The notes under the pieces are model-generated. The model was not told where the DNA came from, did not search any database, and saw only the letters and a program-made list of their open reading frames with translations. Below, piece after piece: positions 40,580 through 48,817 of a DNA stretch of 62,905 bases (position 1 is the stretch's first letter; each line of letters begins with the position of its first letter). The DNA is taken from NCBI GenBank assembly GCA_030692925.1, contig JAUYBY010000064.1, positions 1 through 62,905 on the forward strand. Reading direction: 5' to 3'. A program made the translations under genes and the position numbers. This stretch comes from Candidatus Zixiibacteriota bacterium. GTDB lineage: Bacteria; Zixibacteria; MSB-5A5; RBG-16-43-9.

Positions 40580-41036
40580 AAAAAGTTAGGGCAGTAGGCT
40601 CCTGACCTACAAAACTGCAACCATCATGAAATACATAAGCCAATCTACGATTGCTTTCATTGAACTCCTCGGGTACTTCTACTAAAAGACAAAAGCAACA
40701 AACACGGGATTGCAAACAATAATCCTATGAGGAAATTCTCAAAGATAAATCTATATTGGATTCCCGTGGGGCAATACCGCTGACAAGTATTATCGTTGTG
40801 CTAAGTCTCTCGAACATACCACGTCAGGAACTGTCTCAACTCAATTTACACTTTTCTAATCTGTATGTCAACAAAATTCCCAGGTAACCACTAATAAGAA
40901 CCATAAAGTGGATTAAAGGATTTGAAATTGGTAAGGCAAGTTGGTCTTCTTTAGAATCTTATCCCCTCACTCTTAAGATAATAGCGTCCTGACAATCAAC
41001 AAGCAAATCGCTCAATCTTGTTGAATCTGCTATAAA
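40580..41036. other. Gene-poor stretch
   Basis: I see no convincing coding frame, promoter or repeat here. It is AT-rich, and short remnants such as GTAGGCTCCTGACCTAC (about 40594) suggest decayed repeat or gene sequence. Confidence 0.4.
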
Positions 41037-41162
41037 TCAAAGCCCCAATATTTTTTTGAATTTTATATTCTTGAATTTTGTAGTAAGTTCATTTAGCACC
41101 GACTTCATTTCGGCATTCTCTTTCTCAAGTTTCTGAATATGACGCTCCTGTAATTCGTCCAA
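41037..41162 (-). pseudogene. 3' relic of a coiled-coil protein (endosialidase-chaperone-like tail)
   Basis: The minus strand encodes 41 residues, LDELQERHIQKLEKENAEMK and onward to KKILGL, then a stop. This heptad pattern is typical of the extreme C-terminus of exported proteins that end in an intramolecular chaperone or tail-spike domain. The frame has no start or ribosome site of its own and is truncated exactly where a CCCGCCTTGCCCTCAAGGCGGG repeat begins. Confidence 0.5.
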
Positions 41163-41270
41163 CGGTAATCCCGCCTTGCCCTCAAGGCGGGATTGTTATT
41201 TTTCCCACGTTGAGGTGACGTGGGTATACCGAGATTGACCGTTGGGTCGGGGGACCCAACGGTCACAAAC
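41163..41270. repeat. Hairpin repeats between the relic and the AT-rich gene
   Basis: CCCGCCTTGCCCTCAAGGCGGG (41170-41191), CCCACGTTGAGGTGACGTGGG (about 41205-41225) and GACCGTTGGGTCGGGGGACCCAACGGTC (about 41237-41264), the last a 12-base perfect stem. Confidence 0.75.
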
Positions 41271-41290
41271 AGGAAAGACCCACGCTTTCC

Positions 41291-41971
41291 CTACGAACCT
41301 CTCTTAAAATCTTCAACAATTAGATCTATAAATTCATTCTCCAATTTTTGAGGACGCAGATGGTCGGGGTGATATGTTCGATATGCTTTCAGATTATATC
41401 CTTTTAAACTTACTTTGGCTAATTTGCGGATTTCTTTATCTGGGAAAGGGGTCATTTCAGGATTATTGAATAAGACATTTATAATATAATCAAAATCTGG
41501 ACCAGTAAAAAAAATTATCAAATCTGGTTTTGCTATTCTTATTTCTCCTGGTAATAAAGGTAATTTTTCATATAATAATCGCTCAATCTCCTTGGATGGT
41601 CGCTTACTGTTGTAATCCAGTCTGTTTAAATTACTCCAGACAATGTTTCCTTCTTTATCGATATCAATAATTAATCGTTTTGCTATTTTTCTAACAACAC
41701 TCCAAAACGGCTTATTGCGATAATTCCAGCCAAATTTGAATTCCCTATAACCTTCAGTCAATTTATCGATATGGGTTAAATCTTCTGAGAAGCCTAATTC
41801 TTTAATCAACCAACCATTTGTCTGTTTTCCAACAACAAATAATTTCACTTTTTGCTTTAAATATGAATCGCTAATATCGATTAAGAGGGGGTTCGATAAC
41901 TCGGGATATTTTCTCTTTAGCTCAATTATATTATCCCAATATTTTTTATAGAGATTTATTAATTCATTCAT
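41291..41971 (-). CDS. AT-rich protein of unknown function, possibly uracil-DNA-glycosylase-fold
   Basis: About 226 residues. The start MNELINLYKKYW at 41971 is preferred because GGGGGTG lies before it; the frame is open to 41992. KLFVVGKQTNGW near the N-terminus, PDLIIFFTGPDFDY in the middle and YRTYHPDHLRPQKLE near the end recall motif order in uracil-DNA-glycosylase-like proteins (an early G loop and a late HPxxxR). No catalytic residue can be assigned. The gene is visibly richer in A and T than its neighbours and is bounded by repeats, which suggests acquisition. Confidence 0.55.
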   Translation of the reverse strand: MNELINLYKKYWDNIIELKRKYPELSNPLLIDISDSYLKQKVKLFVVGKQTNGWLIKELGFSEDLTHIDKLTEGYREFKFGWNYRNKPFWSVVRKIAKRLIIDIDKEGNIVWSNLNRLDYNSKRPSKEIERLLYEKLPLLPGEIRIAKPDLIIFFTGPDFDYIINVLFNNPEMTPFPDKEIRKLAKVSLKGYNLKAYRTYHPDHLRPQKLENEFIDLIVEDFKRGS

Positions 41972-42029
41972 ATCTTCACCCCCATCTATCAAAATTAGGT
42001 CTAAAGAATTTCGAGGGGAAAATAAATCT

Positions 42030-42057
42030 GTAGGGGCACGGCGCGCCGTGCCCCTAC
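42030..42057. repeat. Perfect 28-base palindrome GTAGGGGCACGGC
   Basis: GTAGGGGCACGGCG / CGCCGTGCCCCTAC is perfectly self-complementary with no loop bases. It sits 7 bases after the sdhB stop and could act as its 3' end. Confidence 0.85.
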
Positions 42058-42064
42058 GAGTCCT

Positions 42065-42760
42065 TTAATATTTCCTAAACACCGTTTTCATCTTCAATCT
42101 GGCAATAGCACCGCTTGGGTCTAAGTCTTTGGGACATACTTTCTGGCAGTTAAAAACGGTATGACATCTGAAGACCCCATTGTCCCTGGCGACTATGGCA
42201 ATCCTTTCTTTTGCGCCGCCGTCTCTGGAATCGTCCACAAATCTCAGGGCTTTGAGCAGGGCATGAGGTCCTAAATAGTTCTCATCTTTCCCTGCGACAG
42301 GGCAGGAGCCATAGCAGGCACCGCACAAAATACAATCCAGCCAGGCCTCAATCTTTTTCCTCTGCGCAATAGTCTGGATATACTCCTTCTGGGGTGGAGT
42401 CTCCTTCGGTATAAAAAATGGCTTGATCTCTTTAAAGTGGTCAAAGAAAGGATTCAAATCCACAACTAAGTCCTTCAAGATCGGAAGATGGGATAAAGGT
42501 CTTAAGGTGATCTCGGAGCCCATAACCGAGCTCTGGGTCTTGCAGGCAAGGCGGTACATATCATTAATGTGCATAGCACAGGAGCCGCAGACTGCCTCTC
42601 TGCAAGAGGCGCGATAAGCCACAGAAGGGTCCAGATTCTCGTTTATATAAATCAACCCCTCTAAGATCGTCATTCCTTTTTCCGGCTCAAACTGGTATTT
42701 CTGGAAGTAAGGCTCACCGCCTTTATCCGGGTCATACCTGAAGATATTGAATTCTACCAT
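42065..42760 (-). CDS. sdhB: Succinate dehydrogenase/fumarate reductase iron-sulfur subunit
   Basis: 231 residues. Cluster motifs: [2Fe-2S] CREAVCGSC plus a distal Cys in YRLACKT, [4Fe-4S] CILCGACYGSC, and [3Fe-4S] CHTVFNCQKVCP. It carries electrons from the FAD subunit to the quinone site. ATG begins 1 base after the sdhA stop, so translation is coupled. It is the last gene of sdhDCAB. From sequence alone the direction (succinate oxidation or fumarate reduction) is open, but respiratory complexes nearby favour oxidation. Confidence 0.95.
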   Translation of the reverse strand: MVEFNIFRYDPDKGGEPYFQKYQFEPEKGMTILEGLIYINENLDPSVAYRASCREAVCGSCAMHINDMYRLACKTQSSVMGSEITLRPLSHLPILKDLVVDLNPFFDHFKEIKPFFIPKETPPQKEYIQTIAQRKKIEAWLDCILCGACYGSCPVAGKDENYLGPHALLKALRFVDDSRDGGAKERIAIVARDNGVFRCHTVFNCQKVCPKDLDPSGAIARLKMKTVFRKY

Positions 42761-42761
42761 A

Positions 42762-44462
42762 TTAGTATTTCCTCTCTTCTGGTTTATACTTGGTTATCTT
42801 GACCGGGGAATAATCCAGTCTGGGCCCGGTCTCGGTGAAATAGGCTAAGGTATGCTTGAGCCAGTTTACATCATCCCTGGTCTTGAAATCGATTCTAAAA
42901 TGTGACCCCCGGCTTTCCTTACGGGACAGAGCTCCTGTGGCGATCGCCTCGGCCACATCCAAATTTCCCCTCATATCATAGAACCCGATGATGTCGTAGT
43001 TATACCTTTTGCCATTAAAGGCGGGCCTGAGTTTTTTTGACTTTTCCTTTAACTCCTTGATCTTGCCCAATCCCTTAGCCATTGCCTGCTCGTTTCTGAA
43101 GATACTAAAACCTTCCACCATCACCTCGGAGAGCTCATTTTTTATCTTGTATGGGTTCCCTTCTCCGTTCCCTTTTTTCCACTGGGCAATCTTGCTTTCC
43201 TCTTTTTTCAAAGCCTCTTCCAGGGTTTTTGTCTTTGGGCCTTTTTCCTTATCCCTCACATATTCTGAAGCCCTTTTCCCGGCTCTGGCACCATAGACAA
43301 TCGTATCCAGCAAAGAATTTCCGCCCAGGCGGTTAGCACCATGCATACTGACACAGGCACATTCACCTGCCGCATATAACCCTTTCATCCGGGATGCGCC
43401 ATCAATATCGGTATCTATTCCACCCATACTATAATGCGTGCCCGGGGTGATGGGTATCGGCTCATAGATCGGGTCTATTCCGATAAAGCTCAGACATATG
43501 TCTCTTATTCCGGGGAGCCTGTCCATAATCTTGGCAGCACCCAAGTGTCTTAAATCCAGATGAATGGACCCGTCAGGAAATCCTCTCCCTTCATTTATCT
43601 CCGTCTGGATAGACCTGGCAACTATGTCCCTGGGACCCAACTCCATCACTTTCTCCGAGACATAGTTTTTCATAAACCTTTCGCCCTTGTTGTTGACCAG
43701 GTACCCGCCTTCGCCTCTGCATCCTTCAGTCATCAGAATATGCGAGCGGGCTAAGCTGGTCGGATGGAACTGAATGAACTCTATATCTTTCAAAGGCACT
43801 CCAGCCCAGAAAGGCGCACCCATTGCCAGCCCGGTATTGGTCAGGGCGTTAGTGGTATTGGAATAGATCCTTCCGATTCCTCCGGTTCCGAAGATAACCG
43901 CATTGGCACCAATAGGAACTAACTCGCCTGAATTCGGGTCATACGCGATGACACCATAACAGGTGCCATTTTCAGAACCCAAGGCAAATACGACCCATTC
44001 CTCGTACACTTTTATATTTGCCTTTATTACCTGCTCAAATAAAGTCTGCAACAGATATAAGCCGGTCTTGTCAGTCGCATAACAGGTTCGGGGATAACCA
44101 GCGCCACCAAAAGGTCTCTGAGCTATCTTTCCTTCTGGAGTTCTACTGAAAGGACATCCCCAGTGTTCCATTTCAAAGATAGTCTCAGGTCCCTGATAGG
44201 TCAGGTACTCGGAAGCATCCTGGTCAGCTAAGAAATCGCTTCCTTTAACTGTGTCAAAGGCATGCTTGTCAATATTATCATCCTTGCCAGCTTCCACGTT
44301 AGCTAATGCCGCATTAATCCCTCCCTGAGCCTCACCTGAATGAGACCTCATCGGATGAACCCTGGAGACAATAGCCACATCCTTGACCTTCTTGGCGGCT
44401 TCGATTGCAGCTCTCATCCCGGCTAACCCCCCTCCAACTATCAATATCTCGTGAAATATCAT
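42762..44462 (-). CDS. sdhA: Succinate dehydrogenase/fumarate reductase flavoprotein subunit
   Basis: 566 residues. The FAD-binding ILIVGGGLAGMRAA is at the N-terminus and the covalent FAD histidine is His41 in RSHSGEAQGGINA. The substrate-site blocks QFHPTSLARSHILMTEGCRGEGG, HYSMGGIDTD and GANRLGGNSLLDTIVYGARAG are present. The catalytic Arg lies in the LGPRDIVARSI region. ATG 44462 has AAGGAGAG upstream; the frame stays open to 44558, but that extension overlaps sdhC and is not conserved. Confidence 0.96.
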   Translation of the reverse strand: MIFHEILIVGGGLAGMRAAIEAAKKVKDVAIVSRVHPMRSHSGEAQGGINAALANVEAGKDDNIDKHAFDTVKGSDFLADQDASEYLTYQGPETIFEMEHWGCPFSRTPEGKIAQRPFGGAGYPRTCYATDKTGLYLLQTLFEQVIKANIKVYEEWVVFALGSENGTCYGVIAYDPNSGELVPIGANAVIFGTGGIGRIYSNTTNALTNTGLAMGAPFWAGVPLKDIEFIQFHPTSLARSHILMTEGCRGEGGYLVNNKGERFMKNYVSEKVMELGPRDIVARSIQTEINEGRGFPDGSIHLDLRHLGAAKIMDRLPGIRDICLSFIGIDPIYEPIPITPGTHYSMGGIDTDIDGASRMKGLYAAGECACVSMHGANRLGGNSLLDTIVYGARAGKRASEYVRDKEKGPKTKTLEEALKKEESKIAQWKKGNGEGNPYKIKNELSEVMVEGFSIFRNEQAMAKGLGKIKELKEKSKKLRPAFNGKRYNYDIIGFYDMRGNLDVAEAIATGALSRKESRGSHFRIDFKTRDDVNWLKHTLAYFTETGPRLDYSPVKITKYKPEERKY

Positions 44463-44479
44463 TATTATTCTCTCCTTTT

Positions 44480-44884
44480 CTATTTTGCCAGAACCCTGGG
44501 AACAAACATAATCACCGTCAAAACCATCACCGCTATGAAGATGATTATGGATACCCACTGAATGGCTTTATGCTTTCGGGTCATAAGGAAAAAATCCGCA
44601 ATGGTTACGCTCAACCCGTTCAAAAGATGAAAAGCCACTGCGGAGATCAAGAGAATCTCTAAGAAATGGAACAAGGGGGTCTGCACTGCCTTGGTCCAGG
44701 CGTTGAACTTTTCAGTTGAGCCGGTCAGGAAATAAGAGCCGGTGACAAGGAAATGGGGGAAAAGATATAAAAATAAGACCACTCCAGCTATCCGGTGCAA
44801 AAACCAGGACCAGGTTCCAGTGTTAGGGTTCCGGTTGATCTCATGGAAATAATGTCCTATGATTCCGGGTTTCTTGTTATACAT
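44480..44884 (-). CDS. sdhC: Succinate dehydrogenase cytochrome b subunit (SdhC-like)
   Basis: 134 residues with three membrane helices (about 27-50, 68-92, 108-130). The N-terminal half has SWFLHRIAGVVLFLYLFPH and the second helix AVAFHLLNGLSVTIADF, whose histidines are candidate heme b ligands. It anchors SdhAB to the membrane and contributes to the quinone site. It starts 1 base after the upstream anchor subunit's stop. Confidence 0.88.
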   Translation of the reverse strand: MYNKKPGIIGHYFHEINRNPNTGTWSWFLHRIAGVVLFLYLFPHFLVTGSYFLTGSTEKFNAWTKAVQTPLFHFLEILLISAVAFHLLNGLSVTIADFFLMTRKHKAIQWVSIIIFIAVMVLTVIMFVPRVLAK

Positions 44885-44885
44885 A

Positions 44886-45248
44886 TCAGGCTCCTTTTCT
44901 CAAAAGTTCGTTGACTGCAAAGTACCCAAAGATGCACAGGATGATACCGACCACCCAAAGCAGGGCTTTTATACCTTTGCCCGAGCCTTTAGCAGGCCGG
45001 TAATCTTCAATTACCCCCCAGGCTCCATTAAACCCGTGAAAAACCGCAATCGGAACAAAAAGAATGTAAAAAATGCCCCACCAGCCGCTTGCATGCAGCC
45101 GGTCTGTGATCACCGTGAAATCCAGATGCCACTGGGAGGTTAAGTGCAGAACCTTCAGATGCATGATCAGGAAGAAAGCCAGGAACAGACCGGTGATCCT
45201 CTGCAGGAACCAGCCATAAGCCCCACCCGAGCTTACCCTTTCATCCAT
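44886..45248 (-). CDS. sdhD: Succinate dehydrogenase membrane anchor (SdhD-like)
   Basis: 120 residues, three membrane helices. WFLQRITGLFLAFFLIMHLKVLH is helix one with two His, IFYILFVPIAVFHGFNGAWGVIEDY is helix two with the conserved HGFNG and Asp-Tyr, and helix three follows. This is the second half of a two-protein anchor, although it is encoded first here. AAAAAGGAG precedes the ATG, and a promoter is visible upstream. Confidence 0.86.
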   Translation of the reverse strand: MDERVSSGGAYGWFLQRITGLFLAFFLIMHLKVLHLTSQWHLDFTVITDRLHASGWWGIFYILFVPIAVFHGFNGAWGVIEDYRPAKGSGKGIKALLWVVGIILCIFGYFAVNELLRKGA

Positions 45249-45299
45249 AGAGGAACTCCTTTTTTAAAAGTTTGTTATTTTTGTCACAAATTGTTTCAA

Positions 45300-45327
45300 T
45301 TTATATTTTTTTTATATAAAAAGTCAA
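45300..45327 (-). promoter_or_regulatory. Promoter of the sdhDCAB operon
   Basis: On the minus strand TTGACT (45327-45322), a 16-base A/T-rich spacer and TATAAA (45305-45300), about 52 bases ahead of the sdhD start. The region around it is extremely AT-rich, as in an UP element. Confidence 0.7.
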
Positions 45328-45421
45328 TAAAAAAATAAAAAAACCAGAAATGAGAAAAGCAAAGACATCTTGAACTTTTGAACCTTTAAGCATTTGAGCC
45401 TTTAACCTGATTATAAACCCC

Positions 45422-45449
45422 TTGACAATTCTAAGGTTTTGGTTATCAT
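45422..45449 (+). promoter_or_regulatory. Promoter of the exported repeat-protein gene
   Basis: TTGACA (45422-45427), 16-base spacer, TATCAT (45444-45449), 41 bases before the ATG at 45490; ribosome site CAGGAGAC. It is divergent from the sdh promoter. Confidence 0.7.
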
Positions 45450-45489
45450 ATTACTGGACAATCAACTAAGCTGACCACAGGAGACATTT

Positions 45490-48087
45490 ATGTATCCTGT
45501 TCAATTATTAATTAAAAATCTCATTTCTCTGTATCTCTTTTTTCTTTTTTTAATTCTTCTTTCAGTTGAAGTTACCTACTCCCCTGAGGTCATATTTGCT
45601 CAAGCTAAATCCATTTATGCGCAAAGTAATTCCGACGATATGCATCCGATAATTGATGACTTTCTCGTGAATGATGATACGGTCAGCATATCAGTTCAAC
45701 AATTGCCATCGATTGCCCAAGATCCTTCAGGTGATTTCGTTGTCGCATGGGAAGATTACCGCAATGGTGAATCGGATATTTATGCTCAGAGGTATAACTT
45801 GACAGGCAGTCCGATAGGCTTGAACTTCAAGGTGAATGATGATTTTCGAACTGGTCAAAACTATCCTGCCATAGCTATGGATTTCACTGGCAACTTCATC
45901 ATCACCTGGGAGGATACCCGGAATGGGGAATCAGATATCTATGCACAGAGATATAACTCCTCTGGTACTCCGCTAGGCTCTAACTTTATGGTGAACGATG
46001 ATGCGGGTGATGCTGTCCAGCGACAGCCTGCCATTGCAATGGATAGTTCGGGTGACTTCGTCATCACCTGGGAAGATAATCGCAATGATGGCACGTGGAA
46101 CATCTATGCTCAGAGATATAACTCTTCCGGCGCTCCTACGGGCTCTAATTTTAAGGTGAATGATGATACGGGAACTGCCCGGCAGCATTCTCCGGCTATT
46201 ACCATAGATAGCTCTGGAAACTTCGTCATCACCTGGGAAGATTACCGCAATGACTTAGGAGATATCTATGCTCAGAGATATAACTCCTCTGGTATTCCCT
46301 CAGGGTCTAACTTTAAGGTTAACGACGATGTGGGAACTGGTTTACAGTGGTATCCGGCTATTTCGATGGATGGCTCCGGCAACTTCATCATCACCTGGCA
46401 GGATGCGCGTAGCAATTGGAACATCTATGCTCAGAGGTATAACTCCTCAGGCAGTCCGTTAGGCTCCAACTTTAAGATAAATGATCGTATTGGGACTGCA
46501 CTCGGTGGGTTTCCTGCAATTACTATGAATCGTTCTGGCAACTTCGTCATCACTTGGCATGATGAGCGCAATGGTAACTGTGATATCTACGCTCAGAGGT
46601 ATAACTCCTCAGGTAGTCCGTTAGACTCAAATTTCAAGGTTAATGATGATGTGGGAACTGCTTGCCCATATTATCCGGTTATTGCTATGAATAATTCTGG
46701 CAACTTTGTCATCACCTGGCATGATCACCGCAATGGTAATGGAGATATCTATGCTCAGAAATATAACTCCTTAGGCAGTCCGTTAGGCTCTAACTTTAAG
46801 GTTAATGATGATGTTAGCACTGCAGACCAGTTTCTTTCTGCTATTGCTATGGATAACCGTGGCAACTTCGTTATCACCTGGGAAGATTACCGCAAAGATG
46901 TGTATGGGGGGGATATCTATGCCCAGAGATATGACTTTTCAGGCAGTCCCTCAGGCTCTAACTTTAAAGTTAATAGTGACACGGGAACCGCTTACCAGTG
47001 GTATCCGGCTATTGCTATGGATGGCTCGGGGAAATTCGTCGTTGCCTGGCAGGATGAGCGCATAAGCAAATTTGACATCTATGCTCAGAGATTTAACTCC
47101 TCTGGTGCTCCCTTAGGCTCCAACTTCAAAGTAAATGATGATGTAGGTGCTACGCCTCAGGCTTACGCCGCTGTTGCCATAGATGGTTCTGGTGACTTTG
47201 TCATCACCTGGGAAGATGATCGCAATAGTATCTCTGATGTCTATGCACAGAGATATAACTCCACGGGTGCTCCTTTAGGCTCAAACTTTAAAGTCAATGA
47301 GGTAAGTTGGGCCGCTTCTCGGCCCTTTATTGCTATGGATGACTCAGGCAACTTTATAATCACCTGGCAAGATTACCGTAATGGTAACTATGATATCTAT
47401 GCTCAGAGATATAGCTCATCTGGTACGTCCTTAGGTTCTAATCTTAAGGTGAATGATGAGGTTGGAACTGCAAATCAATGGTCACCTGCCATTGCCATGG
47501 ATGACTCTGGCAACTTTGTCATAACTTGGTATGATTACCGCAATGGTTTGACTAATCCTGACATCTATGTTCAGAGATATAATTCATTTGGAGACCCTAT
47601 CGGAGGAAATTGCTTAGTCCCTAATGCCCAATATTCCTCTTTTGCCCAAACAAACCCAGCAGTTGTGGCTAATAACTCTAACATCTATTTAGTCTGGCAG
47701 GATAACCGGAGAAGCAAAGGGTGGGATATTTATGCTAAAGTGGTCGACTGGAACTGGACGAAGGTTGGAGAAGAAGAGATAGCAGGTTTGCCGAGCTCAT
47801 TTGAGTTAGGTCAGAACTATCCGAATCCTTTCAACCCCACAACAACAATACAGTTTAGAGTTGGGAGTTTAGAGTTTGGCAGACCCCTCCACACCACTCT
47901 GAAGATCTATAATGTTTTGGGGCAGTTGGTGAAAACCTTGGTGGATGAAGAAAAATTACCGGAGAATTATAATATCATCTGGGATGGGAAGGATGATGCA
48001 GGAAAAGATGTGGCAAGCGGGATATATTTCTATCAGTTGAAAACCAAGAATTACACTGCTACTAAAAAAATGGTTTTGTTAAGATAG
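45490..48087 (+). CDS. Exported protein with about thirteen 50-residue repeats and a C-terminal FlgD-like/type-A sorting domain
   Basis: 865 residues. A long signal peptide (hydrophobic 10-30) precedes about thirteen tandem repeats of roughly 50 residues. The unit contains DSSGNFVITWEDYRNG, DIYAQRYNSSG and GSNFKVNDDVGT; unit 13 is degenerate. The repeated beta motif suggests a propeller or beta-helix. The C-terminal 90 residues are a FlgD-Ig-like/type-A sorting domain, with LGQNYPNPFNPTTTIQF, LKIYNVLGQLVKTLVD and ASGIYFYQLKT. Similar tails direct secretion by type IX-like systems in the FCB group; no such system is in this window. An extracellular role, adhesive or enzymatic, is inferred. Confidence 0.87.
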   Translation: MYPVQLLIKNLISLYLFFLFLILLSVEVTYSPEVIFAQAKSIYAQSNSDDMHPIIDDFLVNDDTVSISVQQLPSIAQDPSGDFVVAWEDYRNGESDIYAQRYNLTGSPIGLNFKVNDDFRTGQNYPAIAMDFTGNFIITWEDTRNGESDIYAQRYNSSGTPLGSNFMVNDDAGDAVQRQPAIAMDSSGDFVITWEDNRNDGTWNIYAQRYNSSGAPTGSNFKVNDDTGTARQHSPAITIDSSGNFVITWEDYRNDLGDIYAQRYNSSGIPSGSNFKVNDDVGTGLQWYPAISMDGSGNFIITWQDARSNWNIYAQRYNSSGSPLGSNFKINDRIGTALGGFPAITMNRSGNFVITWHDERNGNCDIYAQRYNSSGSPLDSNFKVNDDVGTACPYYPVIAMNNSGNFVITWHDHRNGNGDIYAQKYNSLGSPLGSNFKVNDDVSTADQFLSAIAMDNRGNFVITWEDYRKDVYGGDIYAQRYDFSGSPSGSNFKVNSDTGTAYQWYPAIAMDGSGKFVVAWQDERISKFDIYAQRFNSSGAPLGSNFKVNDDVGATPQAYAAVAIDGSGDFVITWEDDRNSISDVYAQRYNSTGAPLGSNFKVNEVSWAASRPFIAMDDSGNFIITWQDYRNGNYDIYAQRYSSSGTSLGSNLKVNDEVGTANQWSPAIAMDDSGNFVITWYDYRNGLTNPDIYVQRYNSFGDPIGGNCLVPNAQYSSFAQTNPAVVANNSNIYLVWQDNRRSKGWDIYAKVVDWNWTKVGEEEIAGLPSSFELGQNYPNPFNPTTTIQFRVGSLEFGRPLHTTLKIYNVLGQLVKTLVDEEKLPENYNIIWDGKDDAGKDVASGIYFYQLKTKNYTATKKMVLLR

Positions 48088-48088
48088 A

Positions 48089-48125
48089 ACCTCACCCTTA
48101 CCCTCTCCTTAAGAAGGAGAGGGGA
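48089..48125. repeat. CTCACCCTTACCCTCTCC hairpin
   Basis: CCCTCTCCTTAAGAAGGAGAGGGG, a minimal relative of repeat C, starts directly after the stop of the repeat protein and abuts the transposase relic. Confidence 0.75.
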
Positions 48126-48138
48126 TTAATCGTAGGGA

Positions 48139-48561
48139 CAAAATTCACCTCAGGCCAAGGGGAGGGTTGAGAGGAAGTTTGAGGTGTTTCCGGACAGGCT
48201 CTGCTCCGAGTTGAGATTACCTAAGATCAGCACCTTAGAAGAAGCCAATCGCTATCTAACCCAGGAGTTTATTCCCAAACATAACCGGAGATTTTCCCGA
48301 TTGGCTAAAGAACCTGGTTCTGCCTATATTCCCTTACCTCAGGGATTAAAGTTGAAAGAAATCTTCTGTTTAAAAGTCGATAAAAGCTTTACGACCCGTA
48401 GGGAGGAGAGAACTGTTGCTGCGGATAATACCATAAGTCATAAAGGGAAGTTCTTTCAGATACTGCCGGATGAATATAGGGTAAGCTTTTTCAAGGCAAA
48501 AGTAGAGGTGCACCAACATCTGGATGGTTCCATCCATATCTTCTACCAGGGCAAAAGCTAA
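48139..48561 (+). pseudogene. 5'-truncated transposase (ISNCY-like) relic
   Basis: An open frame without a plausible start encodes the C-terminal part of an integrase-core transposase: SPQAKGRVERKF, PDRLCSELRLPKI, YLTQEFIPKHNRRF and a final all-beta tail with TVAADNTISHKGKFFQIL. This matches the end of ISNCY-type transposases. The catalytic acids would be upstream and are missing. The homology begins right after a repeat hairpin. No terminal inverted repeats were found. Confidence 0.75.
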
Positions 48562-48692
48562 AACACAAACCAATTTCAAAGGAAAAAACCAAATCCTCTC
48601 AACTCATCTTTACACAAAAGCAAAATGAAGCTGTAATCCCGATTAATCGGGACTGACATTTTTGATTTGCGTTGACACCAATATTTTTCTTA

Positions 48693-48720
48693 TTGACAAA
48701 ATTGGAAGGGCACATATATT
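48693..48720 (+). promoter_or_regulatory. Promoter of the respiratory super-cluster
   Basis: TTGACA (48693-48698), 16-base spacer, TATATT (48715-48720). It lies inside the open frame that extends upstream of the cytochrome gene and so supports the downstream ATG at 48818 as the true start. Confidence 0.7.
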
Positions 48721-48817
48721 GAAAAAGTATTTTTTTAAAAAGGGGATAAGCGGAGAAAAGAAAATTGAGCAAGGGGTAAAGTTGACTTCTTCTTGGTTAA
48801 ACTCTAAAGAAGTGTGG

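Noticed and set aside
44463..44558. N-terminal extension of SdhA
   Set aside because: Overlaps the sdhC coding region and is not part of the conserved protein; AAGGAGAG and ATG at 44462 fit better.
45720..47600. Regular 150-base periodicity that might suggest a CRISPR-like array
   Set aside because: The periodicity is coding: 50-residue protein repeats in one open frame with codon-level variation and no spacers.
48662..48817. N-terminal extension of the pentaheme cytochrome
   Set aside because: A TTGACA-16-TATATT promoter lies within it, and the signal peptide begins at 48818.
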